Positions 7,037-15,616 are shown, counted from the stretch's first letter. The stretch: 27,513 bases of DNA from Candidatus Pacearchaeota archaeon (GCA_002688165.1 NZCB01000039.1:1-27513), one strand, 5' to 3'. Notes: generated from the letters alone by a model not told the origin. Program-made: numbers and translations.

Positions 7037-9817
7037 ATGGATGAAATTGGTGAATTAAGACCTAGAATGTTAGATGATTCTGATTCTCCTCAAAAGGATA
7101 AGGATTTTATTAAGGAACGTAAAGATAAGTTTTTTAAATTTTTTACTAAAGGGCAGAAATGGGTTGTAGTTTTATTGATAATTGCAATCATTTTGGGAAT
7201 GTATATTCGAGCATTGCCCATGATGGAACATCAAGGAGGAAATCCTGGTTTATATGACATTACTACAAAAACATGGACTCTGGGACCAGATTTAGATCCC
7301 TGGTTATTTCTTAGAAATGCAGAGACTATTCTTAATGAAGGGAGTTTGCCAGCTATCGACCATATGAGGAATGTTCCATTGGGATTTGATAATTCCATTG
7401 AGAGTCAATTATTGCCCTATATGATTGTTTATACACATAAAATTGCTAATTTATTTGGAGATTATCCTATAGAATTTGCAGGAGTAGTTTTTCCAGTAAT
7501 TATGTTTGGTTTGACAATAATTAGTTTCTTTTTGTTTGTTAGAGAACTATTTTTAAGAAGAACAAAAAAAGGCATATTGAAGGCTAATATCATAGCCATA
7601 ATTGCGACTTTTTTTATGATAGTCACACCTGTTTTTTTATCAAGAACTATTGCAGGAATCCCTGAAAAAGAAAGTGCAGCATTTTTCTTTTTATTTTTAG
7701 CGCTCTATTTATTCTTAAAGGCTTGGAAAAGTAATAATCTGAAGAAGAGTGTTTGGTTTGGATTGTTGGCAGGAATTTCTACAGGATTAATGGGGTTGAT
7801 TTGGGGAGGAGTTATTTATGTGCTAATACCCTTAGCAATAGCAACATTGTTTGCATTTATTTTAAATAAAGTTAAAAAGAGGCACTTTTATGCGTATGGG
7901 TTATGGGCAATAGTATCTACATTAATGTTAGCCTTGCTTTCTGGAAGATATGGTTTAATTGAAAGATTGACCTCATTGTCTTCAGGTAGTGCTTGCTTAG
8001 TATTTTTTGTTATGGCAATTCATTATCTAGTGTGGGATACAAAAATTAAAAATGTTGATTTCATCAATAAGAATAAATTACCTAGAACCATCTTAAGTTT
8101 TATAATTGCGATTATTTTATTGGTAATTTTAAGTGTCATATTTTTTGGTCCTGGTTTTGTTATAGAAAAAATTAAAGTTGTTCATCAGACGATATTTAAA
8201 CCAGTTTTTGGTAGGTGGAATATAACTGTTGCTGAAAATAGGCAGCCAAATTTTCAAGAATGGAGTGGTAGTTTTGGACCTTATTTTAAAAATATTCCTT
8301 TAATGTTTTGGTTATTTTTTATAGGGTCTGTAGTATTATTTAAGAAGATGCTTCTCAGATTGAGAAAAAAAGATTCATGGATCTTAACCTGTTCGTTCAT
8401 ATTCTTATTGTTAGGGATAATTTATTCAAGATATTCTTCTAGTAGCATATTTAATGGAGATAATTTCATAAGTAAGGCTTTCTATTATGTCTCTGTATTA
8501 GTTTTCTTAATAGTTGTGGTAAAGTACTATCTTGAATATTACAAAAGAGGGGATAATAGCTTTAGTAAGATAAGGTATGAATATCTGGTTTTGTTTGCCT
8601 TATTTATTTTTACGCTGTTTACAGTTAGGGGTGCAGTTAGATTAATTATGGTTATGGGGCCCATTTCAACTATTTTTGCAGCATTCCTTATTGTAGAATT
8701 AGTTGATAGATATTTCAAAACTAAGGAAGATATTGGAAGAGTTCTTATTGGATTGTTTATAATTTTGGTTTTAATTGCTAGCATCTATACATTTTATATT
8801 TATTATCAAAGTGTAAATGCTCAGGCATACAATTTTGTTCCGAGTTCTTATAATATTCAGTGGCAAAAGGCAATGTCCTGGGTTAGAGATAATACTCCAA
8901 GTAATGCTGCTTTTTCTCATTGGTGGGATTATGGATATTGGGTCCAAAGTATTGGTAAAAGAGCAACGATGGTTGATGGAGGAAATGCAGTTACATATTG
9001 GAACTATTTAGTTGGCCGCCATGTGTTAACTGGAGATAATCAGGATGATGCATTAGAACTATTGTATAATCATAATATTTCTTATTTTTTAATAGATTCT
9101 ACAGATATTGGAAAATATACTGCTTTTTCTAGTATTGGAAGTGATGAAAATTTTGATAGATATTCATTTATTAGTCCTTTTTTATTAGATGAAAGTCGGA
9201 CTCAGGAAACTAATAATATGACGCTTTATATTTATCCCGGGGGAATAGGCTTAGATGAAGATTTGATAATAAATCAAAATGGTAGAGAAATTCTTCTTCC
9301 GGCAAATTCTGCAGGAGTTGGTGCGATAGTAGTCCCCTTCGATAATATTAAACAAAGCTATAGTCAACCTTACATCATAGTAGTATATCAGGGTCAGCAA
9401 TATAATGTGAATATGAGATATTTATATATTAAAGGCCATATCTTTGATTTTGGTTCGGGAATTGAGGCTACTACCTACATATTTCCTAAACTTATAGTTA
9501 ATGGGGGTCAAGTTAGTGCAAACGAGGCAGGCGCCGCATTATTTTTATCTCCGAGGTTAATGAAAGGAATGTTGGCTCAAGTTTATATTTTGGAAGATGC
9601 TTTAGATAATTTCCCTAACTTTAAAATTGCGCATACAGAATCTGCATTATTAGTAGATGATTTAAGAGCTCAAGGATTGCAATTACCAGATTTTATTTAT
9701 TATAATGGAATCTTAGGTCCAATAAAAATATGGGAGATTGAATATACTGGAAAAGAAAAAATTAGAGAAGAGTATATTGATAGGGATGCGAGCAAATATA
9801 TTAGCTGGAGGTTATAG
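7037..9817 (+). CDS. aglB: Oligosaccharyltransferase STT3/AglB
   Basis: Transfers a lipid-linked glycan to Asn of secreted proteins at the outer face of the membrane. The 926 residues begin with a charged cytoplasmic tail and a first helix at 43-58. The first external loop has GPDLDPW (83-89), whose Asp85/Asp87 form the metal-binding DXD-type motif. IPEKES, near 211-216, corresponds to the second acidic motif region. After about a dozen membrane helices (to about residue 590) comes the soluble C-terminal domain with WWDYG at 629-633, the signature that reads the +2 Ser/Thr of the sequon. Length and order match euryarchaeal and DPANN AglB. It heads the N-glycosylation block; the next gene, 34 nt on, makes the first lipid-linked sugar. 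Confidence 0.96.
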   Translation: MDEIGELRPRMLDDSDSPQKDKDFIKERKDKFFKFFTKGQKWVVVLLIIAIILGMYIRALPMMEHQGGNPGLYDITTKTWTLGPDLDPWLFLRNAETILNEGSLPAIDHMRNVPLGFDNSIESQLLPYMIVYTHKIANLFGDYPIEFAGVVFPVIMFGLTIISFFLFVRELFLRRTKKGILKANIIAIIATFFMIVTPVFLSRTIAGIPEKESAAFFFLFLALYLFLKAWKSNNLKKSVWFGLLAGISTGLMGLIWGGVIYVLIPLAIATLFAFILNKVKKRHFYAYGLWAIVSTLMLALLSGRYGLIERLTSLSSGSACLVFFVMAIHYLVWDTKIKNVDFINKNKLPRTILSFIIAIILLVILSVIFFGPGFVIEKIKVVHQTIFKPVFGRWNITVAENRQPNFQEWSGSFGPYFKNIPLMFWLFFIGSVVLFKKMLLRLRKKDSWILTCSFIFLLLGIIYSRYSSSSIFNGDNFISKAFYYVSVLVFLIVVVKYYLEYYKRGDNSFSKIRYEYLVLFALFIFTLFTVRGAVRLIMVMGPISTIFAAFLIVELVDRYFKTKEDIGRVLIGLFIILVLIASIYTFYIYYQSVNAQAYNFVPSSYNIQWQKAMSWVRDNTPSNAAFSHWWDYGYWVQSIGKRATMVDGGNAVTYWNYLVGRHVLTGDNQDDALELLYNHNISYFLIDSTDIGKYTAFSSIGSDENFDRYSFISPFLLDESRTQETNNMTLYIYPGGIGLDEDLIINQNGREILLPANSAGVGAIVVPFDNIKQSYSQPYIIVVYQGQQYNVNMRYLYIKGHIFDFGSGIEATTYIFPKLIVNGGQVSANEAGAALFLSPRLMKGMLAQVYILEDALDNFPNFKIAHTESALLVDDLRAQGLQLPDFIYYNGILGPIKIWEIEYTGKEKIREEYIDRDASKYISWRL

Positions 9818-9835
9818 TTTAGTTTAAAAACTAAA
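9818..9835 (+). promoter_or_regulatory. Palindromic TATA region before the GlcNAc-1-P transferase gene
   Basis: TTTAGTTT (9818-9825), AA and AAACTAAA (9828-9835) form a perfect 8-bp inverted repeat. Its centre, GTTTAAAAAC, lies 25 nt before the ATG at 9852, exactly where a TATA box for a leaderless transcript belongs. It may be a promoter with an embedded operator, or a weak hairpin after aglB. Confidence 0.5.
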
Positions 9836-9851
9836 AAAGTTTAATTGGTAA

Positions 9852-10865
9852 ATGGAGACAATATTAATAATTTCGATATTATTGAGTTTTGTTTTAACCC
9901 TTTATGCACTACCTAAATGGATAAAGAAATGTAGGGAGGTGGGATTTTTATGGGAGGATATGAATAAAGTTCATAAACATAAAAATATTGCTGCATCAGG
10001 AGGAATAATTGTTGTTATAAGTTTTATTGTAGGAGTTTTAAGCTATATTGCCATTAAAACTTTTATTATTGGGGGAAATGGAGAGATTACTCAAATTTTT
10101 GCATTATTGACAGTAATTTTAATATTAGCACTAATAGGATTTGTTGATGATATTTTGGGATGGACATTTAGAGGCCTATCTATCAGATTTAGATTATTTC
10201 TAGCTTTCATGGCATCTATTCCCTTAGTAGTTATTAATGCAGGTTCTAAAATTGTTGAGATTCCTTTTTTAGGAGTTATTGATCTTGGTTTTTACTATCC
10301 TTTGTTATTAATTCCTATCGGTATTGCAGGGGCTACTACTACCTATAACTTTTTAGCAGGATTTAATGGTTTAGAAAGCGGTCAGGGAATAATTATAATC
10401 AGTTTTTTGAGCCTTGTTGCATATTTAACTGGAAGTGGTTGGCTTAGTATTATTGGCCTATGTATGGTGGCAAGTTTAATTGTGTTTTATTTTTATAATA
10501 AAGTTCCTGCGAAGGTTTTCCCAGGAGATATTCTAACCTATTCCATAGGGGCCTTGATAGCCTGTATGGCAATATTAGGTAATTTTGAGAAAATTGCAGT
10601 TTTTGTTTTTATCCCTTACATAATAGAAACTTTCCTAAAAGTTAGAGGAAATCTAACTAAACAGTCCTTTGCAAAAGTTAATGGAGATAGCAGTTTAGAG
10701 ATCCCTTATGGAAAGATTTATGGCATGACTCATCTTTCTTTATTAGTTTTGAAAAAATTTAAGAATAAGGTTTATGAAAAGGACGTTGTTAAACTAATAC
10801 ATTGTACTCAGATAATAATTTGTATTCTGGCCCTAATTATTTTTAGAGGCAGTCTAGGAATATGA
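9852..10865 (+). CDS. UDP-GlcNAc:dolichyl-phosphate GlcNAc-1-P transferase-like (GPT/AglH type)
   Basis: Starts glycan assembly by moving a sugar-1-phosphate (probably GlcNAc-1-P) from UDP to a dolichyl phosphate at the cytoplasmic membrane face. The 337-residue polytopic protein shows the PNPT family motifs: HKHKNIAASGG (41-51), GFVDDILGW (96-104) with the Asp99-Asp100 pair, YNFLAGFNGLESG (165-177), KVFPGDILTYSIGA (221-234) and GMTHL (291-295), the C-terminal His region. The AGFNG form resembles eukaryotic and archaeal GPT more than bacterial MraY. It overlaps the following flippase-like gene by 4 nt, so lipid-linked sugar synthesis and membrane transport may be co-regulated. Confidence 0.92.
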   Translation: METILIISILLSFVLTLYALPKWIKKCREVGFLWEDMNKVHKHKNIAASGGIIVVISFIVGVLSYIAIKTFIIGGNGEITQIFALLTVILILALIGFVDDILGWTFRGLSIRFRLFLAFMASIPLVVINAGSKIVEIPFLGVIDLGFYYPLLLIPIGIAGATTTYNFLAGFNGLESGQGIIIISFLSLVAYLTGSGWLSIIGLCMVASLIVFYFYNKVPAKVFPGDILTYSIGALIACMAILGNFEKIAVFVFIPYIIETFLKVRGNLTKQSFAKVNGDSSLEIPYGKIYGMTHLSLLVLKKFKNKVYEKDVVKLIHCTQIIICILALIIFRGSLGI

Positions 10866-11791
10866 AGCTGAAAAAATATCTGCCAATATTTGGAATTTTA
10901 TTATTTATTTATATCTTAGTTAAGATAGACCTTCAGGCAGTTTTATCAGAGATTCAAAATGCCAATATATACTTTTTGTTGATAGGGGTATTTTTAGTAT
11001 TTGTAATGATGTTGAGTGAGACTATTAAGTGGTTTACTATAGCAAGATTCCAAAATATTAAAATCCCCTTTAGTGAAGCCTTTAAGATAAATATGATTGA
11101 TAATTATTATGGCTTTATTACTCCCTCAAAGGTTGGCTCAGTTATTAGGGCAGAGTATTTAAGGAAATATACTGAAGGGCATTTTGGGAAGGGTTTGTTT
11201 AATTTTATTATTGATAAGGTAATGGATCTTAGTGCAATAATATTTATTGCGATAATCTTTTCATATAACTTTAAGGATAAATTAGATCTACCCATTGGAT
11301 TTTTTACCGCCTTATTTTTATTTTTTGTGTTCGGGACTTTATTTTTTCTTAAGAAGGAACGTAGTGAAGTCATATTAAGAATTATTTATAGAAAATTAGT
11401 CCCAAATAGATTTAGAGATCAAGCAAAGAGTAGTTTTGAATCATTTTATGATCATGTTCCAAAGAAAAGATACTTTATTCTTTTCTTTTTATTAAATTTA
11501 TTTAATTGGATTATTAATTATACCTTAGCTTATTCTGTAGGGCTTTCATTAGGTATAAATCTACCATTTATTTATTATCTTAGTATTCTTCCCTTAGCCA
11601 CACTTGTTTCTTTAATTCCAATAAGTGTGGCAGGATTAGGAACTAGAGAAGCTACATTAATTAGTTTATTCGGATTATTTGGTATCACGGCAGCCAAGGT
11701 TTTTTCTATGAGCATAATTAGTTTACTTATAGCAGGAATTATACCTGCAATTGTTGGTGCTAGTTATGCGTTTATAAAGAAGCTTGAATAA
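10862..11791 (+). CDS. Flippase-like membrane protein (LPG synthase TM/UPF0104 family)
   Basis: A 309-residue protein with about eight membrane helices of the lysylphosphatidylglycerol-synthase transmembrane family (TIGR00374-like). Family signs are GFITPSKVGSVIRAEYLRK (about 80-98) and the C-terminal PISVAGLGTREA (about 252-263). Archaeal members beside glycosylation genes are often annotated as putative lipid-linked sugar flippases, and its 4-nt overlap with the GlcNAc-1-P transferase gene fits that role. Direct biochemical proof for this family is limited, so flippase activity is inference. There is no soluble aminoacyl-transfer domain, so it is not a lysyl-lipid synthase. Confidence 0.85.
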   Translation: MKLKKYLPIFGILLFIYILVKIDLQAVLSEIQNANIYFLLIGVFLVFVMMLSETIKWFTIARFQNIKIPFSEAFKINMIDNYYGFITPSKVGSVIRAEYLRKYTEGHFGKGLFNFIIDKVMDLSAIIFIAIIFSYNFKDKLDLPIGFFTALFLFFVFGTLFFLKKERSEVILRIIYRKLVPNRFRDQAKSSFESFYDHVPKKRYFILFFLLNLFNWIINYTLAYSVGLSLGINLPFIYYLSILPLATLVSLIPISVAGLGTREATLISLFGLFGITAAKVFSMSIISLLIAGIIPAIVGASYAFIKKLE

Positions 11792-11795
11792 TCTC

Positions 11796-11818
11796 TATTT
11801 ATAAAATTTTATTTATAG
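11796..11818. repeat. A+T-rich imperfect palindrome after the flippase-like gene
   Basis: The 12-bp perfect palindrome ATAAAATTTTAT is flanked by near-matching TATTTATA/TTTATAG arms, and ATTTATA also occurs as a direct repeat. It lies 5 nt after the stop codon and could be a transcript end or a protein-binding site. The surroundings are so A+T-rich that chance is a serious alternative. Confidence 0.3.
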
Positions 11819-11859
11819 AATATCTTATAGATGAAAAGATTGGAATAAATCACATTAAT

Positions 11860-11869
11860 CTTTTTAATG
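11860..11869 (+). promoter_or_regulatory. TATA-like box for the membrane GT2 gene
   Basis: CTTTTTAATG is centred about 26 nt before the ATG at 11890, supporting that ATG instead of the in-frame TTG at 11875, which would lie too close to the box. Confidence 0.45.
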
Positions 11870-11889
11870 GGTGATTGGAATTTATATTT

Positions 11890-12843
11890 ATGAAAGTTAG
11901 TATTATTATCCCTTGCATAGAAATAAATAATCAAACCACCAAATGCATTAGAAAATGTTTGGATTTAGATTATGATGATTTTGAGATTTTGATATTGCCA
12001 GATAGCTGTAATAAGAAGTCTAAGCATAGAAATCTTAAAATAATTGAAACTGGAAAAGTTAAACCCGCAGTTAAGAGGAATAAGGGAATGGAGTTGGCTA
12101 AAGGAGAGTTATTTGCCTTTATTGATGATGACGCATATCCTAGAAAAGATTGGTTGAAAAATGCTGTTAAGTATTTTGAAGATGAAATGGTGGGTTTAGT
12201 TGGAGGCCCTAATTTGACTCCTCCGGAAGCTAATTTTGCAGAGCACATTTCAGGATATGTTTTAAGTAATTTTTTAACTTCTGGACAAGCTGCAATAAGA
12301 TACAAAATAACAAAAAATCAAAATTCCAAGGAACTTCCTAGTTGTAATTATATCTCTAGAGATTTGGAGATAAAATATGATCCAAATTTTCTTACTGCAG
12401 AGGACTCTAAGTATTGTTTTGATGTTTGGAAAAAAGGATATCAGGTATTATATGCAGGAGATGTTATTGTTAACCACCATAGAAGAAATAGTTTATGGAA
12501 ACATATTAAACAAATGTATATTTATAGCAGAGATATTGCCTGGTTAACCAAAAACGAATTTTCTTTAGATAAACTTTATTATATGATTCCTAGTTTGGGA
12601 TTGTTAGTTTTTGTTTTAGGATTGATAAGTATTTATTATAATTTTTATAGTAATTTGATTCTAACTGGATTTTCTATTTATCTTATTTTAATGCTTTTAG
12701 GTAGTTTTAGAAGAAATATAATTACTAGTATTGTTGTTTGGTTAGTTAGTATTGCTACACATTTTGCATATGGTTTTGGATGGTTGAGGGGAATTTTTAG
12801 TAAGGTAGATAATGATGAAATGGTTGGTTGGAATAGTAGATAG
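11890..12843 (+). CDS. Membrane-anchored family 2 glycosyltransferase
   Basis: A 317-residue GT-A fold transferase that likely adds a sugar from a nucleotide- or lipid-linked donor to the growing glycan at the membrane. It begins MKVSIIIPC, the typical first strand, and shows FAFIDDDAYP (76-84) with an Asp79-81 DXD motif, GLVGGPNLTPP (about 107-117), TAEDSKYCFDVWKKG (about 179-193) with the ED catalytic-base block, and NHHRR (about 207-211). Two to three hydrophobic helices follow (about 240-300), so the enzyme is held at the membrane by its C-terminus. I chose the ATG at 11890 because the upstream in-frame TTG would prepend unrelated residues and because of the TATA spacing. Confidence 0.9.
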   Translation: MKVSIIIPCIEINNQTTKCIRKCLDLDYDDFEILILPDSCNKKSKHRNLKIIETGKVKPAVKRNKGMELAKGELFAFIDDDAYPRKDWLKNAVKYFEDEMVGLVGGPNLTPPEANFAEHISGYVLSNFLTSGQAAIRYKITKNQNSKELPSCNYISRDLEIKYDPNFLTAEDSKYCFDVWKKGYQVLYAGDVIVNHHRRNSLWKHIKQMYIYSRDIAWLTKNEFSLDKLYYMIPSLGLLVFVLGLISIYYNFYSNLILTGFSIYLILMLLGSFRRNIITSIVVWLVSIATHFAYGFGWLRGIFSKVDNDEMVGWNSR

Positions 12844-12880
12844 ATTTATTACTCAATAATTGGACATTTAATTGAAAAAA

Positions 12881-12890
12881 CTTTTAAATT
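12881..12890 (+). promoter_or_regulatory. TATA-like box for the small membrane protein gene
   Basis: CTTTTAAATT is centred 24-25 nt before the ATG at 12910. It overlaps the TTG at 12889 that opens the longer reading frame, which argues that this TTG is not the start. Confidence 0.5.
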
Positions 12891-12909
12891 GGTAAATCGA
12901 ATCTTTTTT

Positions 12910-13095
12910 ATGGGTATGAAAGAAGTAGTAAGATCTTTTCCAAGAGGGTATATATTGCCAGCAATAATCTCTTTAGGGATATTTTTTTATACTTTAATTA
13001 ATTGGGGCATCCCTTGGAGATTAAGTTTTATAATAGGTGCTATTGGGTGGTTTGCAGGAATAATGGCTCAGACTGCGTTTTTTGGAACTGAATAA
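12910..13095 (+). CDS. Small two-helix membrane protein of unknown function
   Basis: A 61-residue protein with a short basic N-terminus (MGMKEVVRSFPRG), a first membrane helix at about 14-32 and a second at about 38-56, ending FFGTE. Both ends are predicted on the same side of the membrane. Start chosen at the ATG 12910 because a TATA-like box overlaps the upstream TTG; the ATG at 12916 is also possible. It has its own promoter and lies between a membrane glycosyltransferase and a radical SAM gene on the same strand, so an accessory role at the membrane is conceivable. I do not recognise a family. Confidence 0.6.
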   Translation: MGMKEVVRSFPRGYILPAIISLGIFFYTLINWGIPWRLSFIIGAIGWFAGIMAQTAFFGTE

Positions 13096-13122
13096 TATTA
13101 ATAATAGTTTATTATAGATAAC

Positions 13123-13132
13123 CTTTTAAATA
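13123..13132 (+). promoter_or_regulatory. TATA-like box for the CX4CX2C radical SAM gene
   Basis: CTTTTAAATA is centred about 42 nt before the ATG at 13170, so a leader of about 17 nt is predicted, in contrast to the leaderless neighbours. Confidence 0.5.
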
Positions 13133-13158
13133 AATAATAGCTAATTATTTTACAAATG

Positions 13159-13166
13159 GTGAGATC
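13159..13166 (+). promoter_or_regulatory. Shine-Dalgarno site GGTGAGAT
   Basis: GGTGA lies just before the ATG at 13170, within the short leader predicted from the TATA position. Together the two fix the start and suggest regulated or stronger translation than its leaderless neighbours. Confidence 0.55.
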
Positions 13167-13169
13167 AAT

Positions 13170-14819
13170 ATGAAAGTTATGGTGGGATTTCCCCCTACTC
13201 AAAGTTCATTAGGCACTCCTTTATTGAGCCAGAATAGACAATTCCAGTATTTTAATAAACCTACCTTTTTGTATCCGGTTGTTTTAGGTACTGGGGCCAC
13301 TATGGTTAAAAAAGCAGGACATGAAGTCATTTGGGAGGATGCTATTGCTCAATTTTTAGGTTGGAAAGAATATGATGAAATAATTGAAAGAGAAAGGCCA
13401 GATATATTTTTATTTGAAACTAAGGCTCCAGTTGTGAAAAGGCATTGGCAAGGAATTAGTCATATGAAAGAGAAATTTCCCTGGATGAAAATAGCCATTT
13501 GTGGAGACCATGTTAGCCATTTACCTGGAGAGACTTTAGAAAATTCTGAGGTGGATTATGTTATTAATGGAGGATATTATGATTTTGCTTTTTTAGATTT
13601 GGTTGAATGGTTAAATGAAGGTAAATCTGGAGCACCAAATGGAATTTGGTATAAAGATGATAATGGAGATATTGTGGAAAATGGAAGATATGAATTTTAT
13701 AAAGATAGTAATAAGAATATTAATGATGCTCCGTTTCCAGATAGGAAATTGACTAAATATTTGAATTATCAAGATGAATTTAATTTGAAAGGAAGGCCTC
13801 AATTTTATATAATGAGTGCTAGAGATTGTGCTTGGGGAAAATGTACGTTTTGTGTTTGGGATCATGCACTGTATCCTAAGGGAGCCTATAAACAAAGGAC
13901 TCCAGAGAATACCTTTGAAGAAGTTAAACATCTGGTTGATAATTTTGGAGCTAGAGAAATATTTGATGATGCTGGTACCATTCCTCCCGGGCCTTGGTTG
14001 AAGAAATTTTGTGGGTTAATGATAGAAAGTGGTTATAACAAAAAGGTTATGTATAGTTGCAATATGAGATTTGGATGGGTTGATGCTGAGATGTATAAAT
14101 TAATGAAAAGAGCAGGATTTAGATTGTTGAAATATGGATTAGAAAGTGGGTGTCAGAAAACTATTGATAAATTGGATAAAGGTACTGATATAAATAAGGT
14201 ATTTGAACATTGTAAGGATGCAAAAGATGCAGGATTGACAGTACATATTACTATGATGGTAGGGTATCCTTGGGAAACTAAAGCTGAATCTATGGAAGTT
14301 TTTAAGCTAGCGGATAAATTGATGAATGCAGGATTAGTAGATATTCATCAATCTACAATTGTTATGCCCTATCCTGGAACTCCTTTGTATGCTGAGGCTG
14401 TTAAAGAAGGATGGTTGAGATTTGGTGAGACAGATTATGAAAAGTTAGCTATGGATCAGCCAGCTATGAAAAATATGGAAATGAGTCCTGAAGAAATCCA
14501 GGGATTGTGTAAACATAATTATATGACTTATTTGAAACCTAGTTATATTTGGCATCATGCTAAATCTAGAATTAGAAGTTGGGAGGATGTTAAGTATACA
14601 TTTGAAGGCGTAACTGCCCTATTTGGTCATTTGAAGGATTTTAGTAGAAAGCCTGAGAAAAGTGGTAAGAGTGAAATTTTGACTCCTGGACAAACTGCTA
14701 GGATGTTGGCGAATGTTCATAATCCCAGACAAGAGTTAGTTGCCATCAAGCCAGGGGCTAAAGAAGCTATCCCTCATAAGGTAGTTGAAGAAATTAAGAT
14801 TTCTTCTCAAATTGCATAA
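13170..14819 (+). CDS. B12-binding radical SAM enzyme with CX4CX2C cluster motif
   Basis: A 549-residue member of the cobalamin-binding radical SAM class, which includes methyltransferases and ring-forming enzymes. Residues 1 to about 150 form a Rossmann-like B12 domain (KMKIAICGDHVSHLPGE loop near 105-125). The radical SAM domain begins near 205 with SARDCAWGKCTFC: Cys220, Cys225 and Cys228 have four residues between the first two instead of the usual three. Further core blocks are EIFDDAGTIPPGP, RLLKYGLESG and ITMMVGYPWET, followed by a C-terminal helical tail of about 130 residues. Neighbouring glycosyltransferases and a deacetylase suggest a glycan or lipid substrate; this is inference. 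The gene ends inside the 3' end of the convergent deacetylase gene (13-nt overlap). Confidence 0.88.
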   Translation: MKVMVGFPPTQSSLGTPLLSQNRQFQYFNKPTFLYPVVLGTGATMVKKAGHEVIWEDAIAQFLGWKEYDEIIERERPDIFLFETKAPVVKRHWQGISHMKEKFPWMKIAICGDHVSHLPGETLENSEVDYVINGGYYDFAFLDLVEWLNEGKSGAPNGIWYKDDNGDIVENGRYEFYKDSNKNINDAPFPDRKLTKYLNYQDEFNLKGRPQFYIMSARDCAWGKCTFCVWDHALYPKGAYKQRTPENTFEEVKHLVDNFGAREIFDDAGTIPPGPWLKKFCGLMIESGYNKKVMYSCNMRFGWVDAEMYKLMKRAGFRLLKYGLESGCQKTIDKLDKGTDINKVFEHCKDAKDAGLTVHITMMVGYPWETKAESMEVFKLADKLMNAGLVDIHQSTIVMPYPGTPLYAEAVKEGWLRFGETDYEKLAMDQPAMKNMEMSPEEIQGLCKHNYMTYLKPSYIWHHAKSRIRSWEDVKYTFEGVTALFGHLKDFSRKPEKSGKSEILTPGQTARMLANVHNPRQELVAIKPGAKEAIPHKVVEEIKISSQIA

Positions 14820-15616
14820 TTGATGGGTTTTAAATATTGTTTTATTAAATGTTTTTTAAGAAATTGTTCGCATGTCTGGAATTTATAATTATTTTTCTTG
14901 CAAAACCTAATATAGCAATCTAGTTTTCTTGTTAATTGTTTTCCAGATGGCTTTTTTATATGATTTGGTATGTTTATGTTTCTTAGGTCTGCAAATTCCC
15001 AGGGATGTTGAATCATCATAGTATATTTGCTTTTAAGGAAGTTTAATTTTGTGAAATTCTTTGCATAGTATAGGGGTAAGTTTTTGAATGCTAGCCAGAA
15101 AAGTGAAAAATTAGGTCTAATTGTAGAAGCTGGAAGTTCAATAAGGTTGTTTTTCATATGAGGGTAGCGAGTTTGACGTAGATTATTATATCTTCCTGGA
15201 AGATAGATTGGATGACTTGAAGAATCATATTCAAAATCTGCTTGATCAACAATATTAGTGTCTTTTATATTCCATCTTGGTGCTCGGAATCCCTTTATTT
15301 TTTTATTGATTATTTCTTCTTTTATTTCCTTTGCTTTTTTTATGTTACTTAGATTTATAGGCTCTGAATGTGAGTATCCGTGACTAGCGATTTCATGATT
15401 TTTTGAAAGTTGTTTGAGGGTTTCAGGATATTTATTTGCGAAATTTGCTGTTGTGAAGAAAGTTGCTTGAATGTTATGTTTGTTTAAGATGAATAGAAGA
15501 TTTTTTAATCCTTGGATAGAGGTTTTATACATTTCTTCTTCACCAATGTGAACTTTTTGTTCTCTGGGTAGATCAAATTCTTCTAAATCAAAAGTTAATA
15601 AAATTGATTTCATCAA
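14807..15616 (-). CDS. Polysaccharide deacetylase (NodB/CE4 family)
   Basis: Probably removes N-acetyl groups from an amino sugar such as GlcNAc in the glycan or its lipid-linked precursor. The 269 residues carry the NodB motifs in order: LLTFDLEEFD (6-15) with the catalytic Asp region, ATFFTTANFA (51-60), EIASHGYSH (75-83) with metal ligands His79 and His83, GFRAPRWN (110-117), LIELPAS (159-165) and IQHPWEF (203-209). No signal peptide is visible, so it should act in the cytoplasm on an activated or lipid-linked sugar before flipping. The gene overlaps the DPM1-like gene by 4 nt and is co-transcribed with it. Its 3' end overlaps the convergent radical SAM gene by 13 nt. Confidence 0.92.
   Translation of the reverse strand: MMKSILLTFDLEEFDLPREQKVHIGEEEMYKTSIQGLKNLLFILNKHNIQATFFTTANFANKYPETLKQLSKNHEIASHGYSHSEPINLSNIKKAKEIKEEIINKKIKGFRAPRWNIKDTNIVDQADFEYDSSSHPIYLPGRYNNLRQTRYPHMKNNLIELPASTIRPNFSLFWLAFKNLPLYYAKNFTKLNFLKSKYTMMIQHPWEFADLRNINIPNHIKKPSGKQLTRKLDCYIRFCKKNNYKFQTCEQFLKKHLIKQYLKPINYAI

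Noticed and set aside
11875..11889. TTG start and GGTGAT as ribosome-binding site for the membrane GT2
   Set aside because: GGTGAT is about 15 nt from the ATG at 11890, too far for a typical site, and the added residues MEFIF precede the conserved first strand MKVSIIIPC.
12889..12909. TTG start for the small membrane protein
   Set aside because: The TTG overlaps a CTTTTAAATT box; the ATG at 12910 lies at the expected distance and gives a normal basic N-terminus.
13611..13931. Minus-strand open frame inside the radical SAM gene
   Set aside because: It is antisense to a well-conserved radical SAM domain, has low-complexity Ile/Phe/Ser composition typical of a shadow frame and no promoter.
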